Of a stretch of DNA of 64,000 bases, positions 42,801-51,468 are shown piece by piece. Location of the stretch: the NCBI GenBank assembly GCA_028284665.1, contig JANQRG010000029.1, forward strand, positions 1-64,000, given 5' to 3'. Under the pieces are notes generated by a model. That model worked only from the letters and a program-made list of their open reading frames with translations. It did not search any database and was not told the DNA's origin. The position numbers and the translations under genes are program-made. The stretch's first letter is position 1, and the number at the start of each line of letters is the position of its first letter. The stretch is from Croceivirga sp. (lineage in GTDB: Bacteria > Bacteroidota > Bacteroidia > Flavobacteriales > Flavobacteriaceae).

Positions 42801-44048
42801 ATGCAAGCAGAAATCGTTACCATAGGTGATGAACTCCTAATAGGCCAGGTAATTGATTCCAATTCCGCCTTTATTGCAAAGGAATTAAACATAATTGGGG
42901 TAGCAGTACATCAAATCACTTCGGTACAAGATGATCACGATCAGATTCTAAAAACCCTTACCGAAGCCAATGAACGTTCTCAGATTGTTATCATGACCGG
43001 TGGCCTGGGGCCCACAAAAGATGATGTGACCAAACATGTACTTTGCGAGTTTTTAGAAGATACTTTAGTACAAGATGAAGCTGTTTTACAGCATATTGAA
43101 TATCTCTTCCAAAACTATATCGGCACCCCCATTTCGGATTTAAATCGGCAACAAGCGTTTGTGCCATCCAGAGCGCAGATACTACACAATCAATTTGGGA
43201 CCGCTCCCGGATTGTGGATGGAAAAAAATGGCAGCAGCTTTGTGTCTTTGCCCGGCGTTCCCTTTGAGATGAAGGCGCTTGTTAAAGATAAGGTACTGCC
43301 AAAGATTGTAGAGCACTACGAACGGCCTCATATTATACACAAAACCTTAATGACCTATGGTTGGGGCGAAAGTGCAATTGCCAACAAGATTGAAGATTGG
43401 GAAGACAACCTGCCGAGCGAGATAAAATTTGCGTATTTACCCAGTTTGGGTAGGGTACGATTGCGGTTAAGTGCGAAAGGTCAGGACAAAGCCTATTTGC
43501 AAAACCTGGTGAATGCGGAGGCAAAAAAACTCTATCCTTTGATCGGAGAGATCATTTACGGGGAGGAGGAAGACGAGAGTATTGAAGCAGGCATTGGGAA
43601 GTTATTGACTCAAAAGGGAATGACGCTGGCCAGTGCCGAGAGTTTTACCGGAGGAAGAATTGCCGAACAGTTAACAGCTATTCCCGGAGCTTCTCAATAT
43701 TTTAAAGGAACTGTAGTGAGTTATGCCACAGAAACAAAAATCCAATTGTTAGGAGTTGCTCCAGAGCTTATTGAGAAGCATTCTGTAGTTAGTGAAGCGG
43801 TAGCTGTAGCCATGGCGCGCAACGTTCGGCAGATCATAGGGGCAGACTTTGCAGTGGCAACAACCGGGAATGCCGGTCCTACTAAGGGAGACTCCCCGGA
43901 AGAAGTGGGCACAGCTTTTATTGCCATAAGTTCTCCGGAACGCACCTTTGCACAGAAATTTGTTCTGGGGAATCATAGAGAACGCATTGTTCAAAAAGGG
44001 GTAAACAAGGCGTTTGAGCTGCTTCAAAAAGAAATATTAAATTTCTGA
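42801..44048 (+). CDS. cinA: Competence/damage-inducible protein A (CinA, nicotinamide-nucleotide amidohydrolase)
   Basis: 415 residues from ATG 42801 (MQAEIVTIGDELLIGQ), the family start; the longer frame at 42759 precedes the promoter region. N-terminal molybdopterin-binding-like domain (DELLIGQVIDSNSAF, MTGGLGPTKDDVT, RQQAFVPSRAQIL) and C-terminal amidohydrolase domain (SAESFTGGRIAEQLTAIPG, ATTGNAGPTKGDSPEEVG). It converts NMN to nicotinate mononucleotide in pyridine-nucleotide recycling. Two-domain length is normal. Confidence 0.95.
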   Translation: MQAEIVTIGDELLIGQVIDSNSAFIAKELNIIGVAVHQITSVQDDHDQILKTLTEANERSQIVIMTGGLGPTKDDVTKHVLCEFLEDTLVQDEAVLQHIEYLFQNYIGTPISDLNRQQAFVPSRAQILHNQFGTAPGLWMEKNGSSFVSLPGVPFEMKALVKDKVLPKIVEHYERPHIIHKTLMTYGWGESAIANKIEDWEDNLPSEIKFAYLPSLGRVRLRLSAKGQDKAYLQNLVNAEAKKLYPLIGEIIYGEEEDESIEAGIGKLLTQKGMTLASAESFTGGRIAEQLTAIPGASQYFKGTVVSYATETKIQLLGVAPELIEKHSVVSEAVAVAMARNVRQIIGADFAVATTGNAGPTKGDSPEEVGTAFIAISSPERTFAQKFVLGNHRERIVQKGVNKAFELLQKEILNF

Positions 44049-44057
44049 GTTTGAATT

Positions 44058-44087
44058 TTGTGGGTCTACCGGAAATCTCTAAATTTG
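44058..44087 (+). promoter_or_regulatory. Bacteroidota promoter for the rpmB operon
   Basis: -33 element TTG at 44058-44060 and -7 element TAAATTTG at 44080-44087, separated by 19 bases, an exact consensus. The rpmB ATG is 33 bases after the -7 element. Confidence 0.75.
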
Positions 44088-44120
44088 CACGCTCAATAAA
44101 ATCACGCAAAAGTTACGGAG

Positions 44121-44357
44121 ATGTCCAAAGTTTGTGAAGTTACAGGGAAAAAGGTGATGTTCGGAAATAACGTTTCCTTCGCCATTAATAAAACCAAGCG
44201 TAGGTTTGACGTCAATATTTTTAAGAAGAAGTTCTACATTCCGGAAGAGGACAAGTGGGTAACCTTAAATGTATCCTCCAAAGGAATTAAGATCATAAAT
44301 AAAAAGGGAATCTCCGCGGTGTTGAAAGAATCACGTGCCAAGGGCTACGTAAAATAA
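44121..44357 (+). CDS. rpmB: 50S ribosomal protein L28
   Basis: 78 residues, typical. The hallmark start [20 protein letters not shown], then [14 protein letters not shown] and a C-terminal [10 protein letters not shown]. Part of the large ribosomal subunit. First gene of a three-gene operon with rpmG and the DUF4295 gene, transcribed from the consensus promoter at 44058-44087 and ended by a strong terminator. Confidence 0.97.
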   Translation: MSKVCEVTGKKVMFGNNVSFAINKTKRRFDVNIFKKKFYIPEEDKWVTLNVSSKGIKIINKKGISAVLKESRAKGYVK

Positions 44358-44369
44358 AAGATAAGGAAG

Positions 44370-44552
44370 ATGGCAAAGAAAGGAAATCGCATTCAGGTTA
44401 TTTTAGAGTGTACGGAACACAAAGAGTCCGGTATGCCCGGTACTTCCCGTTACATTACTACCAAGAATAAAAAGAACACGCCGGATCGATTGGAAATTAA
44501 AAAATTCAATCCTATCCTCAAGCGTATGACCATTCATAAAGAAATCAAGTAA
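44370..44552 (+). CDS. rpmG: 50S ribosomal protein L33
   Basis: 60 residues. [18 protein letters not shown] and [20 protein letters not shown] are the L33 pattern. The four Cys of the zinc-binding form are reduced to one (ECTEH), so this is the zinc-independent type. It lies 12 bases after rpmB and 4 bases before the DUF4295 gene in one transcript. Confidence 0.96.
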   Translation: MAKKGNRIQVILECTEHKESGMPGTSRYITTKNKKNTPDRLEIKKFNPILKRMTIHKEIK

Positions 44553-44556
44553 AGTC

Positions 44557-44709
44557 ATGGCAAAGAAGACGGTAGCAACGCTGCAGAGCAGCTCAAAACG
44601 ATTGACAAAAGCCATAAAGATGGTAAAGTCCCCGAAAACCGGTGCATATACCTTTGTAGAATCTGTAATGCCACCTGAGATGGTAAATGATTGGCTTGCA
44701 AAGAAATAA
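44557..44709 (+). CDS. DUF4295 small basic protein
   Basis: 50 residues, ATG at 44557, TAA at 44707-44709. It begins MAKKTVATLQSSSKRLTKAI and ends MPPEMVNDWLAKK, which is the DUF4295 pattern found in Bacteroidota immediately after rpmG. The high basic content suggests ribosome association, but no function is established. The gap to rpmG is 4 bases, and the terminator follows at 44729. Confidence 0.92.
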   Translation: MAKKTVATLQSSSKRLTKAIKMVKSPKTGAYTFVESVMPPEMVNDWLAKK

Positions 44710-44728
44710 ACCAAACAAACTATAGGTA

Positions 44729-44765
44729 AAAAGCCGTCCTGCCAAGTATCAGGACGGCTTTTTTG
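44729..44765 (+). terminator. Terminator of the rpmB-rpmG-DUF4295 operon
   Basis: AAAAGCCGTCCTG pairs with CAGGACGGCTTTT over 13 bp around an 8-base loop and continues into a T tract ending with TTTTG. Confidence 0.9.
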
Positions 44766-44791
44766 TTTTAACAAAACTCAAGGTACTTTCC

Positions 44792-44799
44792 TATCTTTG
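44792..44799 (+). promoter_or_regulatory. -7 promoter motif for ftsY
   Basis: TATCTTTG is an exact TAnnTTTG; the ATG at 44820 is 20 bases beyond it. A TTG at 44763-44765 is about 26 bases upstream, within the preceding terminator's T tract. Confidence 0.45.
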
Positions 44800-44819
44800 G
44801 ATCGTAACCAAAACAAGCT

Positions 44820-45785
44820 ATGAGTCTCTTTAAAAACATATTCTCCAAAGACAAGAAGGAAACCCTGGATAAAGGCCTGGAAAAGAGCAAATCCAGTTTC
44901 TTTGGGAAGCTTTCCAAGGCGGTAGTGGGGAAGTCCAAAGTGGATGATGAGGTGCTGGACAATTTGGAAGAGGTTTTGGTGACTTCGGATGTAGGAGTGG
45001 AGACCACACTAAAGATCATAGAACGTATTGAAGATCGCGTTTCCCGGGATAAGTATTTAGGGACCGAGGAATTAAACACCATTCTTAGAGAGGAAATTGC
45101 AGGACTGCTCTCCGAAACCCACGTAGGAGAAGAAGAAGAATTTGTACTACCAAAAGTTACCAAACCCTATGTAATGATGGTGGTAGGTGTCAATGGGGTA
45201 GGTAAGACGACAACTATTGGCAAACTGGCACATCAGTTTAAAAAACAAGGACTAAAGGTGGTTTTAGGTGCGGGGGATACGTTTAGAGCCGCAGCGATAG
45301 ACCAATTACAAGTGTGGGCGGAGCGCGTAGATGTGCCTATAATAAAGCAAAAAATGGGTAGTGACCCTGCTTCTGTAGCTTTTGATACCTTAAACGCTGC
45401 CGTTGCGGACCAGGCGGATGTAGTCTTGATAGACACCGCAGGCCGTCTGCACAATAAGGTAAACCTGATGAACGAGCTTTCCAAGGTAAAGCGGGTAATG
45501 CAAAAGGTAGTACCGGATGCCCCACACGATGTTTTATTAGTATTGGATGGTTCAACAGGACAAAACGCGTTTGAACAAGCAAAACAGTTTACCAAAGCTA
45601 CCGAGGTCAGCAGTTTGGCTGTGACCAAATTGGATGGTACCGCCAAAGGCGGGGTGGTCATAGGCATTTCGGACCAATTCCAGATCCCGGTAAAATATAT
45701 CGGGGTAGGAGAAGGAATAGACGATCTTCAGGTTTTTAATAAGTATGAGTTTGTAGATTCTTTTTTTGGAACCAAAAACAATTGA
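44820..45785 (+). CDS. ftsY: Signal recognition particle receptor FtsY
   Basis: 321 residues. The N-terminal A/N region is short and charged; the GTPase shows G1 GVNGVGKTTTIGKL at 123-136, G3 DTAGR, G4 TKLDGTAKGG and the closing GVGEGIDDLQ. FtsY docks the SRP-ribosome complex at the membrane to insert inner-membrane proteins. Its stop TGA is immediately followed by the ATG of the next gene, so the secreted-unknown protein is likely cotranscribed. Confidence 0.97.
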   Translation: MSLFKNIFSKDKKETLDKGLEKSKSSFFGKLSKAVVGKSKVDDEVLDNLEEVLVTSDVGVETTLKIIERIEDRVSRDKYLGTEELNTILREEIAGLLSETHVGEEEEFVLPKVTKPYVMMVVGVNGVGKTTTIGKLAHQFKKQGLKVVLGAGDTFRAAAIDQLQVWAERVDVPIIKQKMGSDPASVAFDTLNAAVADQADVVLIDTAGRLHNKVNLMNELSKVKRVMQKVVPDAPHDVLLVLDGSTGQNAFEQAKQFTKATEVSSLAVTKLDGTAKGGVVIGISDQFQIPVKYIGVGEGIDDLQVFNKYEFVDSFFGTKNN

Positions 45786-47279
45786 ATGAAATACAAAATA
45801 ACCTACACTGTTACTTTTCTCACCTTCCTATTCACTTCAATCCCCTGTACTGCGCAATTCTCAAGCCTTTCGCAATTGGCCCAGGGGGATCTTGTGACCT
45901 TTTCTCCTATACGGGAAATAGACGATGATATCTTCGGGTATATCGCTATTTATTCTCTGGGCGAAGTTGATGATAAGTTGAGTTACGAATATGTAATCCT
46001 TGACAATAATCTAAACGAGGTAAGCAATGGGACATTTAAGGACACGCGTTACCGTAATGTTATACCCCGCTTTTTGGCACCTCAGTTGTTGGGACAAAAG
46101 CTGTTATTAACCAAAACCAATACCGGACTCTTTGGAAACAGCAAAATATTTGTTTCCAGTCGTTTTATTGATTTAGAAACGAATACCGTAGAATCCCCCT
46201 TTTATCTTAAGGATAATACTATAATAGATGGGGAACGAGATGCCAAAGGACTCGGGAAGGAACAACGAAAAACACGATTTGTTGATCTTTTGATACCATC
46301 GGAGAATGGTTTTATAACCTACCCAATAGACAAAGTGGGAAGAGATAATTCGAGGATTTACAATGCGATTAAGTTTTACAATCTGGATCGGGAGTTGATC
46401 TGGGAATACGATTACAACCCTTACAAAGTTGAGCATGATAAATCCATTGTTTATATCGATGAAAATTACCTCTTATTATCGTTTCACAATAAGAGCAACA
46501 ACAATAATCGGTTGTTTCTTAAGCGGATTGATCTGAAAACAGGTAGGGAAGATTTTAGTTATATGATCGAAGACAATTCCTCTACCTACAACCACACTTT
46601 TGAGGCGAAGATCATAGACGGAAAAACCTATTTATTGGGAAAGATCGGCAAGTATTCGTGGAGCGGCTATGATTACAAAAGAGCAGCTGGATTTTTTAAG
46701 CTAATTCTGGATGAGGAAGGACAGGAAATATCCAAAAAATACCTGCTATGGAAAGATATGACCAATAAACTTCCTATCAATAAAAATGGTAAAATGGCAA
46801 AGGGGTACCGCTTGCATGCCAAGGAGTACTTCATTTCAGATACCGGAAGCATGGCGATCTTAACGGAGAAACTAAAAGAAGGCTATGATCTCCTACTTGG
46901 GGTTTCCAAGGTAAAGACTACAGATTTGGTACTGTTTCAGTTAGATGAGAACTTTGGATTGGGAGAAGTACTGGAAATAGAAAAAGACAAATCCAAATGG
47001 CAGGCTTCGGATTATTTATATTCGCAGTATATCAACGATGGAGAGGACGTTGTGTTCTTTTACAAGGATTATAAGGAAGATGAGGCTACTTCCGATAAGA
47101 ATTGGATCATGGGGATCGTAACCATTATTGATGGAACTATCAAAGAGGAGACGATTTCAATTTCTTCGGAAGACCATTTCATCTTTCCCTATATAGCGAA
47201 AGAGGGTTATGTGCTCTTCCGAGAATTCAATAAAGATCAGGATTACGATGAGATCCGGCTCGAGCAAATCAATTACTAG
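45786..47279 (+). CDS. Secreted protein of unknown function
   Basis: 497 residues. Signal peptide to about residue 24 (SIPCTAQ), then repeated beta-strand hairpins rich in aromatic and acidic residues (ISSRFIDLETNTVES, LILDEEGQEISKKYLLWKD, VVFFYKDYKEDEATSD), consistent with a propeller or a large sandwich. No catalytic motif, lipobox or C-terminal sorting signal. It starts 0 bases after the ftsY stop and ends 10 bases before the stop of the convergent M48 gene. I do not recognise a family. Confidence 0.72.
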   Translation: MKYKITYTVTFLTFLFTSIPCTAQFSSLSQLAQGDLVTFSPIREIDDDIFGYIAIYSLGEVDDKLSYEYVILDNNLNEVSNGTFKDTRYRNVIPRFLAPQLLGQKLLLTKTNTGLFGNSKIFVSSRFIDLETNTVESPFYLKDNTIIDGERDAKGLGKEQRKTRFVDLLIPSENGFITYPIDKVGRDNSRIYNAIKFYNLDRELIWEYDYNPYKVEHDKSIVYIDENYLLLSFHNKSNNNNRLFLKRIDLKTGREDFSYMIEDNSSTYNHTFEAKIIDGKTYLLGKIGKYSWSGYDYKRAAGFFKLILDEEGQEISKKYLLWKDMTNKLPINKNGKMAKGYRLHAKEYFISDTGSMAILTEKLKEGYDLLLGVSKVKTTDLVLFQLDENFGLGEVLEIEKDKSKWQASDYLYSQYINDGEDVVFFYKDYKEDEATSDKNWIMGIVTIIDGTIKEETISISSEDHFIFPYIAKEGYVLFREFNKDQDYDEIRLEQINY

Positions 47280-47289
47280 CGGCAGCGTT

Positions 47290-48651
47290 TTAGGTGGAAT
47301 AAAAGTCAGCTAGGGCCTTTAAATCATCTAACTTTAACTTCCACATAAGGTTTAAGTAGAGCAGATAGGAAGGGTCCTGTTCATTGGGAGAAATCCGATC
47401 CACATAGCGGTTCATCCTATAGGCTTTCTTAGCCTCATATAGCTTTTGAAAATTTTTTCCCAACCAATGGTGTAAGTAGGGATCATCAGATCCTCCAACC
47501 TCCTGTAGACGATGTAGTATAAGGTAGATACTTTGGCCATATTCCTCCAAGAAATAGAGATTGGCAATTTCTTCTTGTTTGGCAAGCGTTTTTAATTCTT
47601 GAAATTCCTGGTCTGGTTGGATTACCGTGTCTTTTGAAGCGATACCAAACAAAGCTATCATGTGGGCTATACGTTCGTCATTTTCCGGATGGGTTTTAAG
47701 GGAATCCCGGGTGATCTTTTCTGTATAGTGTTCGTAATGATATTTACTGTAGTTTTCCATTTCGATCCATTCTTCCCGAAAGGGCAGGTTGGGCAAATTA
47801 AACAGTTTTCGATAGAGGGCGGTATCTATGACGATAGTAGTGACGCTATCGTAATCCTTCAAGTAGTCCAGTATTCGGATATATTCACCTGCGGGTAACC
47901 CAAGGTTTTTGTAGTAGAGATATCCCAGGGAATCCGCTTCTTTTTCTTGTTTCCTGTATTGAGCACCTTTGCTATAGAGCAGCTGTTTTAAACGGGAAAA
48001 AGCGGCTTCGGATCTGGAACGTCCCTTAGTGGCCCGGAAGGACTTCAGGTATCGTGAATTCTTAGTTTGCGCATATAGCTGGGCACTTTTCAAGAGGTTT
48101 CTGGAACCGTGCTCCAATCCCTTATGTGCCATCTCGTGGCATAATACTGCAGTCAGCTGGGCTTTATTATCAAAAAGGGAGAATAATCCAGCGTTTAAAA
48201 AGATACTACCTTCGGCGAGACTTAGGGCATTCGGCGAGATTCTTCTGGAAACGAGAACCTCTCCAATTTTTGATTTTAGCGAAGGATTACGTTCTAGTAT
48301 AGCCCGTTTTATTTCTTCTACATAAGAAGTAAAACGTTCATCCAGAATAAAGGCATCTTTTTTAATGTTCCTTAAAACCTGTCCTTGAATACTCCGATGG
48401 ACATTTTCCAAATATTTTCGTGTACTTCCGCGATGGTCACTTCGCAATGCCCTGTTGAAACCTTCATATCTGGAGTTATACGCCTTATGTAGCGCATTGG
48501 TTTTGATACTGTCCGGTGCCTCAAGGGGAGGTACCACCTGGGCGATGGTGTTCGAGGTAAAACAACACACCAATACTCCGGGTAATAGTTTTAACAAACT
48601 ACAGGAAAAAAACTTTGGTAAATAACGAGAAAACAAACCGGATCTCTTCAT
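47290..48651 (-). CDS. M48-family zinc metallopeptidase
   Basis: 453 residues from ATG 48651 (MKRSGLFSRYLPKFFSC); a longer start at 48690 adds 13 residues before the hydrophobic stretch. A signal peptide or membrane anchor is followed by the M48 domain: zinc site HEMAH (His172 and His176), third ligand in QEKEADSLGYLY, and NAGLFSLFDNKAQL. The last ~150 residues are helical, probably TPR-like. M48 peptidases degrade or process membrane and periplasmic proteins; BepA-type enzymes assist outer-membrane assembly. The gene is convergent with the secreted-unknown gene. Confidence 0.87.
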   Translation of the reverse strand: MKRSGLFSRYLPKFFSCSLLKLLPGVLVCCFTSNTIAQVVPPLEAPDSIKTNALHKAYNSRYEGFNRALRSDHRGSTRKYLENVHRSIQGQVLRNIKKDAFILDERFTSYVEEIKRAILERNPSLKSKIGEVLVSRRISPNALSLAEGSIFLNAGLFSLFDNKAQLTAVLCHEMAHKGLEHGSRNLLKSAQLYAQTKNSRYLKSFRATKGRSRSEAAFSRLKQLLYSKGAQYRKQEKEADSLGYLYYKNLGLPAGEYIRILDYLKDYDSVTTIVIDTALYRKLFNLPNLPFREEWIEMENYSKYHYEHYTEKITRDSLKTHPENDERIAHMIALFGIASKDTVIQPDQEFQELKTLAKQEEIANLYFLEEYGQSIYLILHRLQEVGGSDDPYLHHWLGKNFQKLYEAKKAYRMNRYVDRISPNEQDPSYLLYLNLMWKLKLDDLKALADFYST

Positions 48652-48751
48652 TGTCTTGACCGTAAATTTATGGTAATTGTAGGAATACAACTGCCGGATT
48701 CATACATTAGTATGCAAACCGATATCTATTTTAAGTAACCGATACCTTACA

Positions 48752-49657
48752 ATGTATTTATTGCCAAAATACAAGCTATTCGTGCGCTATGGTATTATCC
48801 TTTTATTTGGGGTACCTGTTGTTTCACAAATCCAACACCCTAAAGCCAGTCCTTTTGCTGTCATGGAACAGCAGGTAGGCCTCTCCAAAATTAGTGTGGA
48901 ATACTCACGTCCGGCCGTCAAAAGGAGACATGTGTTTGGACCGCAAGTCGATGGGCAAAAAGGCCTGGTGCCGTATGGCCGTATTTGGCGGGTAGGAGCC
49001 AATGAGAGCACCAAAATTTCGGTAGATACGGATATGCAGGTACTGGGAAATACTTTGCCAAAAGGCACCTATGCTCTCTATGCTTTCCCGGAAAAAAACG
49101 AATGGGAGATCGTCTTTCATACCAACACCACCCATTGGGGCGATGGTCGAAAAAACTATGACCCTGCTGAAGATCTTTTTCGGATTACTGTGATCCCGCA
49201 AGTGCTTCTGTATCATCAGGAAAACTTTTTAATGGCTTTTGACAGTATCACCCACAACTCAGCGAACCTGAATTTGATATGGGCCTCCACTAAGGTTACG
49301 ATCCCTTTTCGGGTAGATACGGAGGCACAGATGGAAGCGGAAATTACCCTTCAACTTAAGGAGAACCCAACGCCACAGACCTACTATGAAGCGGCCCGTT
49401 ACCTTCAGGAACAGCAAAAAGACCTGGAACGGGCCTTGGGGTATGTAAACAAAGCCCTGGAATTGGGAGGAGATACCTATTATTTTCACAGGGTAAAAAG
49501 TTTAATAGAAGCCAATATGGGCAACTACTTCGCGGCCATTGCATCTGCGCAAAAATCCCTTGCGATCGCATTAGAATTGGAAAAGGACGAGTTTGTACGC
49601 ATGAACGAAAAGAATATTAAAAAATGGGAAAAACTAATTTCGGAGAATAAAAAATAA
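48752..49657 (+). CDS. DUF2911 protein with C-terminal TPR-like region
   Basis: 301 residues. Signal peptide near 10-26 (GIILLFGVPVVSQ), then the DUF2911 domain from about residue 35 (ISVEYSRPAVKRRHVFG, RIWRVGANESTKISVDTDMQ, LPKGTYALYAFP, EWEIVFHTNTTHWGDGR). The C-terminal third has helical repeats (YYEAARYLQEQQKDLERALG, NKALELGGDTYYFHRVKS) resembling two or three TPR units. Periplasmic; the DUF2911 role is unknown. Monocistronic, with the amidase gene 92 bases downstream. Confidence 0.88.
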   Translation: MYLLPKYKLFVRYGIILLFGVPVVSQIQHPKASPFAVMEQQVGLSKISVEYSRPAVKRRHVFGPQVDGQKGLVPYGRIWRVGANESTKISVDTDMQVLGNTLPKGTYALYAFPEKNEWEIVFHTNTTHWGDGRKNYDPAEDLFRITVIPQVLLYHQENFLMAFDSITHNSANLNLIWASTKVTIPFRVDTEAQMEAEITLQLKENPTPQTYYEAARYLQEQQKDLERALGYVNKALELGGDTYYFHRVKSLIEANMGNYFAAIASAQKSLAIALELEKDEFVRMNEKNIKKWEKLISENKK

Positions 49658-49749
49658 CCGTCATTTTGAAGGAGCTTACGGTTGAGAAATCTTAAAAGAA
49701 CTATTACTTTAAACTCAAATGCTCCTTAAAAAAGATAATAGCTACAATT

Positions 49750-51426
49750 ATGAAAAAAACGATTCTAGGAGGTATGATTTTGCTTGGGCTGGCAGCTTGT
49801 AAACAAGGAGAAACGTCAACCGCCACTGAAGAAAACAATGAGGAAATAGTGCTATGGACGCCCTACAATGACTCTGCCGAGGTCGCGGCAAATGCGGATC
49901 ATGAAAAGGAACGTATGCGTTACAAGTTTATCCAGAGCAAAGTACTGGATAAGAATGAGGTGTTTTTACCACTTTATGCAGAGGTGTCCCTGTTTCCCGG
50001 TGCTCGCTACGAAATGATGAAACCCTTGGTGTTGGAACAAGATATTCCTACAATTCAAAAACATATTTCCGAGGGAAAGTTCACGTATGAAGAACTGGTA
50101 CTATTTTATCTAACCCGGATATACAAGTATGAATTACCCAACTCCACTACGCTGAATACCGTTATTGCCTTAAATCCCGACATCTTGGAACAGGCAAGAA
50201 ATCGGGATGCCGACGCCATCGGGCATCATCCTATTTATGGCATGCCCATTTTGTTAAAGGACAATATTGGCACAGAAGCAATGAAAACCACGGCTGGGGC
50301 TATTGCTTTAGGTGCCAACGAGACGGATGATGCTTTTATAGTGGAACGCCTGAGAGCGAAAGGAGCATTGATTTTAGGCAAAGTGAATCTGAGTGAATGG
50401 GCAAACTTCATCTGTGATTGTCCTAATGGGCAAAGTGCAGTTGGCGGCCAGACCCTCAATCCTTACGGAAGACGTGTCTTTGATACCGGTGGTTCCAGCG
50501 CGGGGAGCGGTACTTCCATCGCCGCAAATTATGCTATTGCTGCTGTAGGCACGGAAACCTCAGGATCTATTTTGTCGCCCTCCGGACAAAACTCCGTCGT
50601 TGGGATGAAACCTACCATAGGGTTGCTAAGCCGAACGGGTATTGTTCCTATTTCCAGTACGTTGGATACCCCGGGCCCTATGACCAAAAATGTCATAGAT
50701 AACGGGATCCTTTTGGATGCCATGCGTGGATATGATGACAACGATGGTAAATCGGTGCAGGCCGATTGGGAACCGGATTGGTATAGGGCAAAAAATGCCA
50801 CATTAAAAGGAAAGCGTTTGGGGGCCTTGAAAAACTACATGGAAAACGATTCTTTATATCGCACTACGGTAGAACGCCTGCGGGAAGCCGGAGCTATGAT
50901 CATTACCTTTGAACCACCGGAAGTGGCGTTTGACGGTTTTTTGTCTGTTTTAAATATTGATATGAAAAACGATCTGCCCGCATACCTTTCCACACAACCC
51001 AAAAATAAGAACGTCATTGGTATGCAAACTGTGGAAGATGTGGCGAATTTCAATCTACAGGATAGCCTGGTGCGAATTCCGTATGGGCAAGCCCGTTTTG
51101 ACGGTATCCTTGCAGATACTACCTCGGCTGAAGGATTGCTGGAAATAAAAAAGCGTTTGAAAGCCAACGGGAGAGCCTATTTTAATACCCCAATGGCAAA
51201 GCACCAGTTGGACGCGGTGATTTCTATTAATAATTACGATGCAGGAGTGGCCGCGGTGGCGGAATATCCTGCGTTAACCCTACCTATGGGCTATCGGGAA
51301 AGTGGGGAACCGGTGAATCTCACCTTTATAGCCAAACAGTTTCAGGAGGGAAAACTATATGAATTGGGTGCGGCCTTTGAAAGTTTGACCAAGGCAAGAA
51401 AAATTCCTGAAGGGTACCAAGACTAA
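49750..51426 (+). CDS. Amidase-signature lipoprotein
   Basis: 558 residues. Lipobox LAACK with Cys17, so exported and lipid-anchored. The amidase signature triad is present: Lys170 (PILLKDNIG), cis-Ser249 (DTGGSSAGSGTS) and nucleophile Ser273 (GTETSGSILSP). The N-terminal ~90 residues are unique. It resembles GatA-type amidases but, being exported, would act on periplasmic amides such as peptides or cell-wall fragments rather than on Glu-tRNA. Monocistronic; rimO begins 42 bases later. Confidence 0.9.
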   Translation: MKKTILGGMILLGLAACKQGETSTATEENNEEIVLWTPYNDSAEVAANADHEKERMRYKFIQSKVLDKNEVFLPLYAEVSLFPGARYEMMKPLVLEQDIPTIQKHISEGKFTYEELVLFYLTRIYKYELPNSTTLNTVIALNPDILEQARNRDADAIGHHPIYGMPILLKDNIGTEAMKTTAGAIALGANETDDAFIVERLRAKGALILGKVNLSEWANFICDCPNGQSAVGGQTLNPYGRRVFDTGGSSAGSGTSIAANYAIAAVGTETSGSILSPSGQNSVVGMKPTIGLLSRTGIVPISSTLDTPGPMTKNVIDNGILLDAMRGYDDNDGKSVQADWEPDWYRAKNATLKGKRLGALKNYMENDSLYRTTVERLREAGAMIITFEPPEVAFDGFLSVLNIDMKNDLPAYLSTQPKNKNVIGMQTVEDVANFNLQDSLVRIPYGQARFDGILADTTSAEGLLEIKKRLKANGRAYFNTPMAKHQLDAVISINNYDAGVAAVAEYPALTLPMGYRESGEPVNLTFIAKQFQEGKLYELGAAFESLTKARKIPEGYQD

Positions 51427-51440
51427 CGCCAGGACTTTCG

Positions 51441-51448
51441 TATTTTTG
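51441..51448 (+). promoter_or_regulatory. -7 promoter motif for rimO
   Basis: TATTTTTG matches TAnnTTTG. The ATG at 51469 is 20 bases downstream. No TTG stands at the -33 position. Confidence 0.4.
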
Positions 51449-51468
51449 CCCTCCATTTTAACGGAGGT

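Noticed and set aside
51461-51468. GGAGG-like Shine-Dalgarno before rimO
   Set aside because: It abuts the ATG with about one base of spacing, too close to act; Bacteroidota rarely use such sites.
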